A stretch of 64,000 nt of DNA from Phymorhynchus buccinoides (GCA_017654935.2 CM065690.1:5071039-5135038), one strand, 5' to 3'. Counted from the first letter of the stretch, positions 45,001 to 54,009 are shown. Notes: generated by a model from the letters alone, not told the origin. A program made the numbers and translations.

Positions 45001-47204
45001 ACTGTGTAGTTGAACAGGGGATCCGGTGAAGGTTAACATTCGAGACAGATCATTTGCAGAAATCGGACATAGAAGAGAGAACTTTGCCTATTTGTTTCCA
45101 TTGACTTGATTTAAAAAACAATGGAACTAACAAAGAAATTATTCAAAATTGTCTTTCATGTCGTGGATACAGGTAGAATACATAAGTATAGACATAAATA
45201 TGCCCTAAACAGGAAGTTGGTATTTTGGGGGGTTGTTGACTATTTTGGGCTTTTGCTCAATAACGTTCTGAGCGACTTATGTCTGGTTTTCCCATACACC
45301 GTCACATATTATAAAGTTGACAATGTGTTGTTGTTGTTTTCAGTGTGGGAGGTTCGGTTCCACCCCCACCACCCTCATCACCTGTTCACGTGCTCCGAGG
45401 ACGGCTCTCTCTGGCACTGGGACGCCTCTGCCCAGGCGGCCTTCCTGTCTGCATCCAGAGGTAAGGAGCGTCTCTCTGTGTATTATTATATTATACCGTA
45501 ATTTTCGGGTTAAAAGGCGATATTTTTTTCTCCAATTTCGACCTATGCGCCTAATAAACAAGGGCGCCCTATTAGTGAACAAAATCGTGAGAAGAGAGGC
45601 AACGATTGCCGTGCTCAGTACAGTCTACTGTGAGTCACAACATCGAAAGTGGTCTCGACTCGCCGATACGACGAATACACATGTTAAAATGCTTCAAAAT
45701 CCCTATTATCATCCGAGATACCGTCCAACAGATGCCATAACCCTTCATTGGATGTAAAAAGTGGCATTGTAGAGCTTAAAATGCCATAATTCTATCAGTT
45801 TTCACCAACTAAAGTCCAAACACAACAACAGGAAGTCGCACAAACGGAAGTTCGATGATTTGAAAAGGGAACCAACTCTCGTTTATGACAGCATAATGGC
45901 GGTCGTCAAGCGTTTAACGGACGCATACGGGCTTCGAAGTTTGACTTTCTTTTGCGAGGTTTGTATCGCCTTATAAACGAGGGCGCCTTTGCTTTAATTT
46001 TTTCAGATTAAAAAAACCAAATTGCCCTATTAGCCTTATACACACACACAAGCGCCTGATGTGTGTGTGTGTGTGTCAGTGTGTGTGTGTGTGAATGTTT
46101 ATAGTTTTATTTCTTTGTAAAGCGCCATGAATAGAATTTTCTAGATATGTGTGCTATATAAGTGCCAATTATTATTATTATTATTATCCGAAAAATATGG
46201 TGCTAGCAAACCCATTAGCTACGCTTTGCACTGACACCCCCCCACACACACACTTTATCTCTTGTCCAATCTCTCTCTCTCTCTCCCTCACTCTTTCACT
46301 CAGGTTTATGGTCCAAGGAGGAAGTAACCGTCAGAGATGAGATTTTCCCTTTTTGAGTAATGTTTGATCTTTGAAATGATTAAATATTGTTTGATCTTGG
46401 AAATGACTGAATAATGTTTGATCTTTTAATAAGGCTTTATTTATACTACTTTTTGGCGACAGGAAAAAGGGCGGTAATTTTAGGACTGAGTTGACCATGC
46501 CACCTAGCGACAAGTCAGGGGCAGATCATTTTCTGTGGCTCTATATACTACTACTTCGTAACAGGCAAGGGCGGTAATCTTATGTAGGTGGCGCACACGT
46601 CTCAGGGCACAAGACAGGGGCAGATAATTTTCAGTATAAAGCCTCCCCTGTGGGGATACCGGGGGGTCTTTTGTATAAATAGTTCCCCCACCTTCTGGAA
46701 GTTATGTGCTGTAACTTCCTCTTATTTGTCACTCTCTTTGACTCAGCCTTTTCCCTTTGCTTACTGTCATCTACTATCTTTCTGCCTTTCTCCTGCCTTT
46801 TTTCACGAAACACTTTCCAAAACATTTCCTCCAGTCGAAGTCGGACTTGCTGGGCCTAACTATATCTTAGTTAGGCGCATAATGGCAGCATGGCGCATCT
46901 GCGCTCATAATTGACAGGAAACTGAGTGACTGAAGAAGAAGAAGAAGAAGAAGTATAAAGCCTTATCCAGCGATTGACGGATGTTGTCAATGTTGTTCCA
47001 GGCGCAGGGGAGGGCGGAGGCGCAGGGGAGGGCCAGCAGAGTCCCTGGCTGGGCCTGGAGATGTCCACCAAGCAGCTGGAGATCGAGTCTCTCATCTGCA
47101 ACAAGTCGCTGTCCGTCAACTCCCTGGACATAGAGGGGGGGCTACTCCTGTGCGGCACCGACAGCGAGACCATCTACACCTTCAGCATGCCTCAGCTGGC
47201 ATGA
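34512..47204 (+). CDS. NUP43: Nucleoporin Nup43 (complete gene, 8 exons)
   Basis: Nup43 is a seven-bladed WD40 propeller of the Nup107-160 Y-complex, a scaffold of the nuclear pore that also acts at kinetochores in vertebrates. Exons: 34512-34628, 36331-36486, 37710-37787, 39775-39940, 42214-42349, 43188-43339, 45344-45460, 47002-47204. All junctions are GT-AG and phases agree, giving about 374 residues (human about 380). Diagnostic segments are KFVSQKISKIRWRP at the N-terminus, DTFATGSWDDE, HPGDVADL, CLLSGGEDGRLALL, LTVNSFGQLKLFDLR, HVVATGSQDGVLTVWDLR, MWEVRFHP, HLFTCSEDGSLWHWDAS and SLSVNSLDIEG..CGTDSETIY at the C-terminus. The frame is open 81 bp upstream, but the ATG at 34512 matches the family start. 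Exon 8 opens with a Gly/Ala/Glu insertion (GAGEGGGAGEG) not typical of the family. Introns are packed with repeats. Confidence 0.96.
35020..35420. mobile_element. Telomere-centred fold-back element, copy 3, in Nup43 intron 1
   Basis: Arms as in 26740-27149. Inner repeats are CTATCCCTAACCCTAGCCCT.. and GGGTTAGGGTTAGGGATAGG. TAAATATAT lies on both sides of GGTAAAGG...CCTTTAC, a 9 bp candidate target duplication. Confidence 0.9.
35421..36058. other. Intron 1 sequence with microsatellites
   Basis: Includes (GA)n at 35629-35650, (TCAAG)n at 35911-35937 followed by TCATCTTTATTG, and (GT)n at 35999-36027. No further exon is expected because exons 1 and 2 join in phase. Confidence 0.6.
36059..36275. 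mobile_element. CAGGGTTCCCA-ended MITE, copy 2
   Basis: Inverted relative to 29452-29670. Flanked by CACTGT directly outside each end, a likely target duplication. It ends about 55 bp before Nup43 exon 2, close to the acceptor. Confidence 0.82.
36331..36486 (+). CDS. NUP43: Nup43 exon 2
   Basis: 52 codons, acceptor TTCTGACAG, donor CTGTCT|GTGAGT. Encodes ENKVRVW, an acidic linker and CETRHPGDVADLS. Confidence 0.95.
36590..37680. repeat. Intron 2 repeats
   Basis: 36590-37240 is a longer family-M-related element (GTGACCCAACACCACGAAAA, CAAAATGGCCGACGCTCACC, TCATTAGAAAGAGAATTG) shared with 52950-53540. 37265-37680 has CGGACTATAAGCCGCTACTT, CATGCGGCTTATAGACTGAT and TGCGGCTTATACAGGTGCG, shared with 41625-41690 and 42145-42185. 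Confidence 0.7.
37710..37787 (+). CDS. NUP43: Nup43 exon 3
   Basis: 26 codons, acceptor GTCTTCGGCAG, donor CCTCAG|GTCAGT. Encodes FITSDLIATASSRGSVLLYK, then HQVAPQ. An earlier GT at 37774 (CACCAG|GTGGCA) is a weaker alternative donor. Confidence 0.92.
38088..39128 (-). pseudogene. L2/CR1-type LINE reverse transcriptase fragment in Nup43 intron 3
   Basis: Antisense to the host gene. Recognisable RT landmarks in order: a PLPSSLLCAV..NESLTSGYF region, PVSNLSLLSKITEKIV, SLLSLLDLSSAFDTLDH (first catalytic Asp region), GVPQG-like and HHCFSDNNQ at the place of the FADD box, so the catalytic Asp pair is lost. Several frameshifts. Interrupted by a family-K element at 38572-38775. Confidence 0.85.
38572..38775. 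mobile_element. Family K element nested in the LINE
   Basis: AGACCTGTTTACTTTACTCT to GTAGGGAGTAAACAGGTCTG; inverted relative to 9360-9548. The LINE frame resumes on each side. Confidence 0.8.
39137..39774 (+). repeat. Minisatellite amplifying the Nup43 exon 4 acceptor
   Basis: Eight units upstream of the real exon 4 each contain TTTTGCA(G/T)C(G/A)GGTGGAGG and the following GTCCAGGAGTGGG. Exon-like starts are at 39140, 39225, 39295, 39380, 39459, 39538, 39617 and 39696, then the real one at 39775. Spacings are 85, 70, 85 and then 79 bp throughout. Units 1-4 keep GCAG. Units 5-8 read GCAT, destroying the AG. The genuine exon keeps GCAG. A unit-1 start would meet TAA in the exon frame within about 55 bases. 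Confidence 0.93.
39775..39940 (+). CDS. NUP43: Nup43 exon 4
   Basis: 55 codons plus one base, donor TTGG|GTGGGT. Encodes RVEVVQEWAGLHH and the WD strand CLLSGGEDGRLALL. Its first ~30 nt are the founder or a member of the upstream minisatellite. Confidence 0.95.
40051..40536. mobile_element. piggyBac-like MITE in Nup43 intron 4
   Basis: TTAACCCTTTCGACGCCAGC and GACATTGGCGGTGAAAGGGT then TAA: inverted ends with TTAA at both sides, 486 bp. Shares its interior with 54793-55038. Confidence 0.85.
40614..40785. mobile_element. Family K element split by an 85 bp CAGTG MITE
   Basis: GTTTACTCTACTCTTTTCGAG | TA CAGTGGAACCTCCCTTATAA ... AGGGAGGTTCCACTG TA | GTATTCTACTC. The MITE (40639-40723) is almost only its two TIRs. 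This is the reverse nesting of 9211-9572. Confidence 0.85.
40786..41230. mobile_element. piggyBac-like MITE, decayed and interrupted
   Basis: Starts TAACCCTTTCACCGCCAACG with the same interior as 40051-40536 (CCCATGTCACTAAAAG, AGGGTCTGTTATCCAAAGAC), ending near GCTGAAAAATGGCTGCACGC. About 40940-41150 is unrelated inserted sequence. Confidence 0.65.
41395..42185. repeat. Intron 4 repeats
   Basis: 41400-41580 is family T (TAGGCTAGAACACCAGGGCT). 41625-41690 and 42145-42185 are the two ends of a GCGGCTTATA element. Between them, 41735-42090 is the inverse of 1490-1900, apparently nested. Confidence 0.7.
42214..42349 (+). CDS. NUP43: Nup43 exon 5
   Basis: Acceptor GTGTTGCAG, donor TCTGC|GTGAGT. 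Encodes DKADSCTINAATFLKQ and LTVNSFGQLKLFDLRNNSDQ. Confidence 0.96.
42770..43165. repeat. Family Q repeat split by a half telomere-centred element
   Basis: GCAGCCAAAGGGATGGGTTG..ATCGTCTGCCCCC is interrupted at 42944 by the left arm of the fold-back element (to 43122, ending in AACCCTACCCCCCACC) and resumes CTATCTGGCAGTCATGGTCT, as in the uninterrupted copy at 22984-23195. Confidence 0.8.
43188..43339 (+). CDS. NUP43: Nup43 exon 6
   Basis: Acceptor TTGTTTCACAG, donor GCCA|GTAAGC. Encodes DDHWASLCVAKHPGQLHVVA, TGSQDGVLTVWDLRQ and LNAHPSA. Confidence 0.96.
43375..44030 (-). mobile_element. Two tandem SINE-like family A copies in Nup43 intron 6
   Basis: 43500-43705 is a copy lacking the 3' hairpins and joined to the GAA-tailed repeat also seen at 3465-3575. 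43738-44030 is a full copy with TTAGTTAG hairpin and GACTTCGGCTGG block. Both are on the minus strand. Confidence 0.8.
44036..44560. repeat. TIR fragment and family G MITE
   Basis: 44035-44065 reads TACAGTGGAACCTCAGTAGT, CCGACCACCC: a single Tigger/pogo-like end. 44120-44328 is family G with inverted ends ATGAGGCTTTATACTAC and GGTATAGAGCCTCAT. Confidence 0.7.
44562..45036. mobile_element. TTAA-flanked 475 bp element, copy 2, in Nup43 intron 6
   Basis: TTAACCTTCACCATGCTTCC ... GATCCGGTGAAGGTTAA. Same length as 28266-28740 and differs at only a handful of positions, so both inserted recently or were converted. Confidence 0.9.
45344..45460 (+). CDS. NUP43: Nup43 exon 7
   Basis: Acceptor TTGTTTTCAG, donor CCAGAG|GTAAGG. 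Encodes (M)WEVRFHPHHPHHLFTCSE and DGSLWHWDAS. Confidence 0.96.
45495..46205 (+). mobile_element. Family Z element in Nup43 intron 7
   Basis: Left ACCGTAATTTTCGGGTTAAA, right ATCCGAAAAATATGGT, with internal CAACGATTGCCGTGCTCAGT, TGAGTCACAACATCGAAAGT and GAAGTTTGACTTTCTTTTGC. The right part is invaded by a LINE/SINE 3' end (AGATATGTGTGCTATATAAG then (TTA)n). Confidence 0.7.
46425..46945 (+). mobile_element. Family G MITE followed by SINE-like family A
   Basis: 46430-46650: AAGGCTTTATTTATACTACT to TCAGTATAAAGCCTC. 46652-46945: CCTGTGGGGATACCGGGGGG to GACAGGAAACTGAGTGACTG and a GAAGAAGAAGAAGAAGAAG tail. The family A copy ends about 55 bp before Nup43 exon 8. Confidence 0.78.
47002..47204 (+). 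CDS. NUP43: Nup43 exon 8 (terminal)
   Basis: Acceptor TGTTGTTCCAG, stop TGA at 47202-47204. Encodes a Gly/Glu-rich opening, then STKQLEIESLICNKSLSVNS and CGTDSETIYTFSMPQLA. A later, non-coding sequence near 47870-47920 (GTGCAGGGGGGGGGCGGAGG, GGCCAGCGGAGTCC) resembles the start of this exon, suggesting a partial downstream duplication. Confidence 0.95.
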
Positions 47205-47302
47205 TCGGTGGAGGGATTTTTTTTTTTTTTTTTTTTAGGCGAAAAGAAAAACCCTCTATTATAGCTTCAATATGTCAGTATGTCGCAATATGATTGGTTG
47301 GA

Positions 47303-47308
47303 AATAAA
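47303..47308 (+). promoter_or_regulatory. Candidate Nup43 polyadenylation signal
   Basis: AATAAA about 100 nt after the stop codon. First canonical hexamer downstream of the gene. Confidence 0.55.
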
Positions 47309-47339
47309 CTAAAACGAAAGATTGAAGGTGCTTATGAGA

Positions 47340-48237
47340 GAGGTATTGGAAAAGACATTTGTGACAGGCAAGGGCGGTGATCTTATGTAGGTGGCGCACA
47401 CGTCTCAGTGCACGAGACAGGGGCACTCAGACCTGTTTACTCTACTCTTTTCGAGTAGTATTCTACTCTATTTGGACCTCTACTACTCTTCAAAATTTAA
47501 AATAATGCTCTTTAATTCTTGATTACTACCGTATTTTTCGGACTATAAGGCGCACCTGATTATAAGGCGCACCCCCAAAATTGTACACAAAATTCAGATT
47601 TTGTTGTTATATTTTCTTACTATATTATTAGTCACATTATAAGGCGCAGGGGTCTCTGTCTGGGGAAAAAATATCGCCTTATAGTCCGAAAAATAGGGTA
47701 CTCATTTTCAGTGAACATTGATGGTTTAATGAATAAAACTACACATTTTGCACCGAAACTACTCATTTCAGCTATCCAGACTACTCAAGACTTGTGTCTT
47801 GTAACCAGGTCTGGGGCAGAGAATTTTCAGTATAAAGCTGAGTGACGGATGTTTTCAATGGTGTTTTAGGTGCAGGGGGGGGGCGGAGGGGGAGGGGGGG
47901 GCCAGCGGAGTCCTAGAGGTATTGGAAAAGACACGTGTCTACGTCGTTGTAACCAATGCCACAAGTGGCGTGGTTCATTGGGAAAAATGACTGACAAGTT
48001 TAGTCACTGTGTTCATGTGGGAGAGAATCAATGTTGCTTAATCGTATAATGCGAGACCTTGAACGACACGCACGCACGCACACACATGAATAGACGTTAA
48101 ATGAAAGACGCACACACACACACATGCAGATGGACACGCATGTGCATGCACACACGCATTTCAATGTGAGAGGCATCGAGAGAGAGAGAAAAACTCACAA
48201 ACGTTTTCAATGTGTTGTGCTTGGCCAGATTACACAT
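47340..48237. repeat. Nested K, Z and G repeats and a partial exon 8 echo
   Basis: Family G pieces at 47355-47425 and 47813-47840. Between them a family K element (47432-47808) holds a family Z short element (47528-47700, CCGTATTTTTCGGACTATAA to ATAGTCCGAAAAATAGGG). The order G(K(Z)) gives three insertion rounds. 47860-47925 resembles Nup43 47000-47050. Confidence 0.75.
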
Positions 48238-48940
48238 AATAATAATAATAATAATAATGAGCATTTATATGCGCTTAATCTTAAACAAGCCCTAAGCGCT
48301 TACAATAATAAACAAATAAATGAATACCCCCCCCCCCCCCCCCCCAAAAAAAGACAAACAACAACAACAACAACAACAACAACAGCAACAACCAAAACAC
48401 ACACACACACACACACACCACACCACACAACACACGCCCACACAAACCACACACTGCACACAAACACACACACACAAACCACACACTGCACACAAACACA
48501 CGCGCAGAGAAGGGACAAAGATTACTTTCCAAAAGAACAGAGCAGGCTACGATTTGAAGAGAGTGGTTTTGAGGGAAGACTTAAATGAAGAAAGGGAGTT
48601 GGCAGAACGGAGAGGAAGAGGGAGTTTGTTCCAAGTAGAGGAGGCCTGAAAAGAGAAGGAACGTTCACCAAGAGTCCTGGTGCGGTAACGAGGGATCTGG
48701 AGGAGAGAAGTGTCAGAAGAGGAGCGTAACTGTCTAAGAGGTGTGTAAAGGTTCAGGAGATCAGTGAGATAAGAAGGAGCAAGACCATTCAGGGACTTGT
48801 AACAGAGCAGAGAGAGCTTGTAGTCGATACGCTTTCCAACAGGAAGCCAGTGAAGAGATTCAAGCATAGGGGTAGAATACACACACACACACACACCATT
48901 GATTTCTGATGTACCAAAACAAAGGCAGTACAATCACACA
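48238..48940 (-). mobile_element. 5'-truncated LINE with intact ORF2 C-terminus
   Basis: The minus-strand frame 48547-48933 holds PMLESLHWLPVGKRIDYKLS, YKSLNGLAPSYLTDLLNLY, LRSSSDTSLLQIPR, RSFSFQASSTWNKLPLPLR and FKSSLKTTLF. The 3' UTR has C and CA tracts and ends AAGCGCTTAGGGCTTG..CATATAAATGCTC plus (ATT)n. Confidence 0.85.
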
Positions 48941-48954
48941 CACGGGTGCAACGT

Positions 48955-49215
48955 TTCCTGGTATACAAGAATTTCCTGTTTTTGAATTTTACCAGAAAAG
49001 GAAGTTCCTTTTTTTAAAATATAATTTGTCAAACAAGATCTTTGTGTGTCTACTGTATTTTTCAAACACTTTAAAATAAGCATTTGTATAAATTGTGGAA
49101 AAAGCAAACTAAAATACCTTCATGAATCAATTTTTGCTTCAGCTGCAGGGGGACATTGCCCCTGGACCCCGGCCTTTCAGGTTTTTCCATTTTGTGTATT
49201 TGCACCCATGCACAC
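48955..49215 (-). repeat. Family L copy
   Basis: Inverse of 61610-61880: GTATACAAGAATTTCCTGTT, CTTTGTGTGTCTACTGTATT and AGCTGCAGGGGGACATTGCC. Confidence 0.75.
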
Positions 49216-49353
49216 ACACACACACAGAGGAGAAAAAAAACCCCTTCAGATCTGCATAGTATAACCTGATTTCAACGGTGAGAAAATGGTGTCTATCTCT
49301 GGAAATGGGGAGGGGAGGGGAGGGGGGGGGTGGGTGTTAGACAATGTCTAATT

Positions 49354-49928
49354 TCTTTAAAGGTGGACCCTGACGGATGACTATTTGCAAGAAACACGTC
49401 CAGATCACCAGAAAGACAGCCTTTTTAAGGATCGGAACTCTCACTTTGCTCTGGTTTCCAAGAAGTCAAAACGGCGATTCCTCCTTGGCGGAGATGCCGG
49501 AGAGAGAAGCCATTTTGGATGGGGTGGGTGGAGGCCACTCATTGTGGTCGAAGCTTTTTCTTCTTTGTAGTGCAGTTAAAAAAAAAAAAAAAGGAGCTAT
49601 TTCCTTTGTTGTGAGCGAAACTCCTTTTGGTAAACTGTATAAAATTATAAAAATAAAAAAGATTAAAAAGGCTTGTATTGTGGAAATTTTGTGCAAACGA
49701 TTTGGTCTAAACTCAGGCATCCATTAAAAAAGAGAAGGCACATGCCTTCTCTTTCACTGAAAGAATTTGACTTCCAGCACCTCCGCTGAGGAGGAGTCGC
49801 TGATTTGACGGTTTGATTTCTAGGAAACCAGAGCAATGTGAGTGCTGCAATCTCTGTAAAGGGTGTTTTCCTTGTGATCTCGACATGTTTCTTGCAAAAA
49901 CCTCATCCGTCAGGGTGCCCCTTTAAAA
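49354..49928. mobile_element. Fold-back element, GTGGACCCTGACGGATGA arms
   Basis: Left TTTAAAGGTGGACCCTGACG then ..TGCAAGAAACACGTC..; right GACATGTTTCTTGCAAAAAC..CATCCGTCAGGGTGCCCCTT then TAAA. Further in, CTCTGGTTTCCAAGAAGTCA pairs loosely with TGATTTCTAGGAAACCAGAG. About 575 bp, no supported ORF. Confidence 0.78.
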
Positions 49929-49929
49929 A

Positions 49930-50130
49930 GAAGAGCAACAAACTAAGGACAACAAACTAAGGACAACAAACTAAGGACAACAAACTAAGGACAACAAACT
50001 AAGGACTACAAACTAAGGACAACAAACTAAGGACTACAAACTAAGGACTACAAACTAAGGACAACAAACTAAGAACAAACTAAGGACAACAAACTAAGGA
50101 CAACAAACTAAGGACTACAAACTAAGGCAG
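49930..50130. repeat. 14 bp tandem repeat (ACAACAAACTAAGG)n
   Basis: About fourteen units; ACAAC and CTACA variants alternate and one unit is shortened (AAGAACAAAC). It begins right at the end of the fold-back element. Confidence 0.92.
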
Positions 50131-50840
50131 CAAGGGGGAAAACTTCGTTCATTTACTTCTTATGGTGTCCCCTGAAGTCGGAGTGTGGCCGCCCATGTGG
50201 CGGGGGGCCCTTTAAAAGCAGCCATACACGTAATCTTCCCACCCAAGGCCATGCGAAATGCTCACATGGCACTGGGTGTGCCCCCAGAGCGTTTAAGCTG
50301 GGGAACGAAAACAACAACAACTTCTTATGGTAGAGGAAAAAATGGGTATTAATACAGCTGTATTTCTGTTTGTTCGTTGGATGATTTGTATTGTAATCCA
50401 AATGCAACATTAAACCTTGAAAGAAAATGTGATTTGTTGAATTGGTGCTTTCTTGCGAAAGAAATTACATTTACACAGACATGCATTTGCACACACGCAC
50501 ATGTGTGCATGTTCTAACACTCACACACACACAGATACCATTCAACATAATGTTACTTTAAAAACATTGGCGTTGCTTATAGTTACATTAAACAGATATC
50601 CAGTTACACACACACACACACATGCATGCACATACAATACATGAACATACACACCACACACACACACATGCATCCCATTCAACATTAAGTTTTCATTATC
50701 AGGTTTCAATTATGTCTTTAATTTAAATCTGAATGTGATGTTTAAAAACAAGGAAGTGATATCATTCATTCAGACATTGTTTTTTTAACATAACAAAAAG
50801 CTCACAACCATAACGTTGGAAAATCAAAATATCGCTGATC
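50131..50840. other. Intergenic: family T piece and CA tracts
   Basis: 50160-50320 is family T (CTGAAGTCGGAGTGTGGCCG, ends AACAACAACAAC). The rest is AT-rich with CA runs. No gene. Confidence 0.5.
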
Positions 50841-51036
50841 AGAATACATAATTAATAATGCTTATATAGCGCATAATGTTGCTAAGCAACTCAATGCGCT
50901 TTTCACTCACCATTCGTACAAACATTTCTAACAGACTGGTTCACGTATCCTCACCATACATCTCTATGAAAATGAATACATTAGAGAATGCATTGCATAT
51001 AATCATAACACAACACACTAACACCCACCTCTCTTC

Positions 51037-51070
<34 letters not shown>

Positions 51071-51367
51071 ACTTCCCCCCCCCATCCCATACACACACGC
51101 GCACGCGTTAACCTCATACTCAACGTCAATGAGCTGGAAGACAAGAGTGGGGAAAGGATCATAGACTTTACAGAGAGAAAGCTTTCCTGAAGAAGTGGGT
51201 TTTTAGTTGGGACTTGAAAGAAGGAAGAGTGGACTGGTTACGGGTATGGTCAGGGAGAGAATTCCAAACGCTTGGTGCAACGAAACTAAACGCCCTCTCA
51301 CCCGAAGATTTCAAAGACCGCTTAGGAACTTTAAGAAGTTTCTGGGAAGAAGAACGAAGAGTACAAG

Positions 51368-51404
<37 letters not shown>

Positions 51405-52470
51405 CCCATCTTCTGGGCTGTACAGTGGCGTTGCTCCCACGCCGCTCGTTCCGAATCCCAATTCGCAGCTACACCCGGGTTTGTTCAAGTCGCAGAAACC
51501 GAGACCAGCAGTCCAAGGGGAGAGAATCTATGTTAGGCCGTCAGGAGGCAACCAACCGAGGAGACACTGCACTTCTGCTGAGTCACTTCGGTGGAGTTCA
51601 GTGGAGCCTGTTCAGGACACCACCTACTAAGCCCCCTACTGACGACACTATTTTCTTAGTCGCGGAGCCAGCGTGAGTGAGGTCCTCCTCGAGGGCGCCA
51701 CCACGACCGTCCACCGACAGCTCCCCAGAACACACTGATCCCCATGACTTTGACCCGAACGCACCAAGGCTTAGACTTTATTGGAAACCGAAACTGAGGT
51801 CACCATGAGAGCAGGGCATGCAAAGCCACAGAATTTGAGACATTTTTTAAATTTTATGATTGACGGAAAATGAGACCGATGATAACGATGATGATGATGC
51901 TATGGAGTTCCGTATCGGTCTGAGACTGCATGGCAGGGCTGTATTCTACGCTTCCTTTCATAATGTTAACCAGGCCCGAGAACTACAGATACCTGCAGTG
52001 TTGGTCTTGCAATTAGAGCAACACTCTCAGAATCGCATCCGTTAAGCGGATGAAACTCGACTGTGTGGTTTCAGTCTTCCCATTGAGCCCATAGCCACTC
52101 ACTCTGGGTAGGAGTCGGTCCAGGACCGAAAACCCTCGCCTCTGATGGGATTCGAACCCAAGACCTCCCAGCCAGTAGTCCGCGACGCTAACCACTACAC
52201 CACGGCGGCTGGTGAGTATGAGAGCTTTGGTAGGTGCAGAGAGAAGAAGAGAGGTGCTGAGGAAGAGTTTTGTCAAAGTGACGAAAAGCGAAAGTAGCCA
52301 TCTTGAACTGCCAGCGGAATTTGACAGGAAGCCAGTGGAGCTCAGCCAAAAGAGGTGTGATGTGATCACGCTTTCCTTTGCCAAGAACAAGCGGAGCAGC
52401 ACTGTTCTGCACATAGCAACAGAAGCCAAAATGTTATGCACATTCGCAACACTTTTGTAGTCACGAGAAA
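50841..52470 (-). mobile_element. 5'-truncated LINE split by a tRNA-SINE
   Basis: Minus-strand ORF2 C-terminal words continue across the SINE: LLAELHWLPVKFRWQFKMAT (52300-52412) on the far side and SSGERAFSFVAPSVWNSLPD, TLPSFKSQLKTHFFRKAFSL on the near side. The 3' part has a C tract (51040-51070), CA tracts and GCGCATTGAGTTGC..GCGCTATATAAGC. AGAGCT/GAGAGCTTT near both SINE edges is a possible target duplication (GTACAAGAGCT at 51371, TATGAGAGCTT at 52226). Confidence 0.83.
51371..52215 (-). mobile_element. Long tRNA-SINE (about 840 bp), copy 1
   Basis: The minus-strand head has A box TGGTGTAGTGGTTAGCG and B box GGTTCGAATCCC, then a long body (CAGAGTGAGTGGCTATGGGC, CTGAGAGTGTTGCTCTAA, TGGTGACCTCAGTTTCGG, CTGAACAGGCTCCACTGAAC) and a poly-A tail (poly-T at 51371-51399). 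Very similar to 58088-58905. Confidence 0.88.
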
Positions 52471-53648
52471 GCCCCCGTTTTGGTGGCCCTGTTTTTATTT
52501 AGAGAGTGGCTCACACACTTGAGAAAAATACAATCAAAACGCGCACACATTACCAGTCATAACGCATTTCAAACAAAAAGTGCTTTATACAGATGAACAG
52601 GGTAATAACATGTAACAATATATAATAATTATTTTATTTCATATAGCGCTAAAATCCATACAGTAGTATGCTCGATGCGCTTTACAAAAGCAACATTAAA
52701 AACATGCATCAAAATCAACAAGATAGTCATACTACCAACATTCCTGTGCAAAGAAATAAAGTAACAAAAATAACATGATTCTCACTCACAAAGACATCCA
52801 CCCTCATTCACCAGCACTGTCTCTCTGTCTGATAACACCTCACCCTCGCGGAAACTAATGAAAATGTCAACAAGCAGCAGGAAGGAATGTACCAGTACAT
52901 GCGTACACATGGCCCACACACTCTCTCTCTCTCTCATACAATATATACAATATAATTTAATACATATCTGTATTGTTAAAAAATCAGGACTTTACTGGTG
53001 TTGCACTGCCTCCAGGCATTGCCTCCAGGATCGTTCCCATCATCTACTAATGTCCCATATGTGTCTGTTCCAGACCGGAGGACGTTACACAGATTTTCAT
53101 CACATTGTGACCCAGCACCACGAAAGGGACATTAAGTGTCAAAATGACCATTCTGAGAACATGGCACGGTTGGAAACTTCACGTAATTCTCTTTCTAATG
53201 ATATCAAAACCATCCTTACATCCCTTTTTGTTGTCGAGTTATGAGCATTTAAAGTTGGTGAGGTGACTGTCGGCCATTTTGAGAAACCACTCTAAAGTCT
53301 AACCTATCATAAGAAAATGCATCAACCTACAAATTTAAAAGCAGTTTTTGGAATATTTAGAAACTGTATTAAAGATGATCCTTTACAGATATGAAAGATG
53401 AGATGTTAGACTTAGAAAGCATGAAAATACCCATAGCTCACAATGGATTTTTTTTTAAATGAGATTTTTGACTTTGCAAGCCTGTTGTGAGAAACTAGCC
53501 CAGCGACTTAATGTCCCTTTCGTGGTGCTGGGTCACATTATACACATTTGACCTATATACACACACAAAACTACACAAAGATACATGTAAAGCATACACA
53601 TGCGCAAGCTCACACACAAGGGTCCCTTATTTTTCTGACTATTAAGAC
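52471..53648. repeat. Intergenic repeats
   Basis: 52622-52700 is a LINE/SINE 3' end (ATATAGCGCTAAAATCC, ATGCGCTTTACAAAAG). 52950-53540 is the long family-M-related element: its ends GTGACCCAGCACCACGAAAG and CTTTCGTGGTGCTGGGTCAC face each other (53108 and 53517). No gene. Confidence 0.65.
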
Positions 53649-53649
53649 G

Positions 53650-54003
53650 CACGAGGTGTAGAGTGGCACAGTGGTAGCGCGTTCGCATCGTGTCAAGTAA
53701 AATCGAGTTCGAACCTGGGTACAGGGGATTTTTTCTCCTCACTTTGCACTAGGCCTTGCGGTCTGAACGTGGAGTCTTTTGGATGAGATGATAAACCGAG
53801 GTCCTGTGTGCCCATGCACTTAGCACACATTAAACCCAGTGGCAACGAAAAAGTCGTCATTTGGTCAAAATTTACCCCCCCACACCCCCTTTCCTTCCTC
53901 GCCAGTCACACAAAAACTGCATGCAATCAAGTGGGAGCAACCCAAATTTCACAGACACCGCTGTGACTAAAGTACCTGATAAAATAACTATATTATTATT
54001 CAT
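53650..54003 (+). mobile_element. tRNA-derived SINE
   Basis: Head AGAGTGGCACAGTGGTAGCG (A box) and GAGTTCGAACCTGGG (B box), body GATAAACCGAGGTCCTGTGT, AAATTTCACAGACACCGCTG, ending in ATTATTATT. Confidence 0.8.
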
Positions 54004-54009
54004 GCTAAA

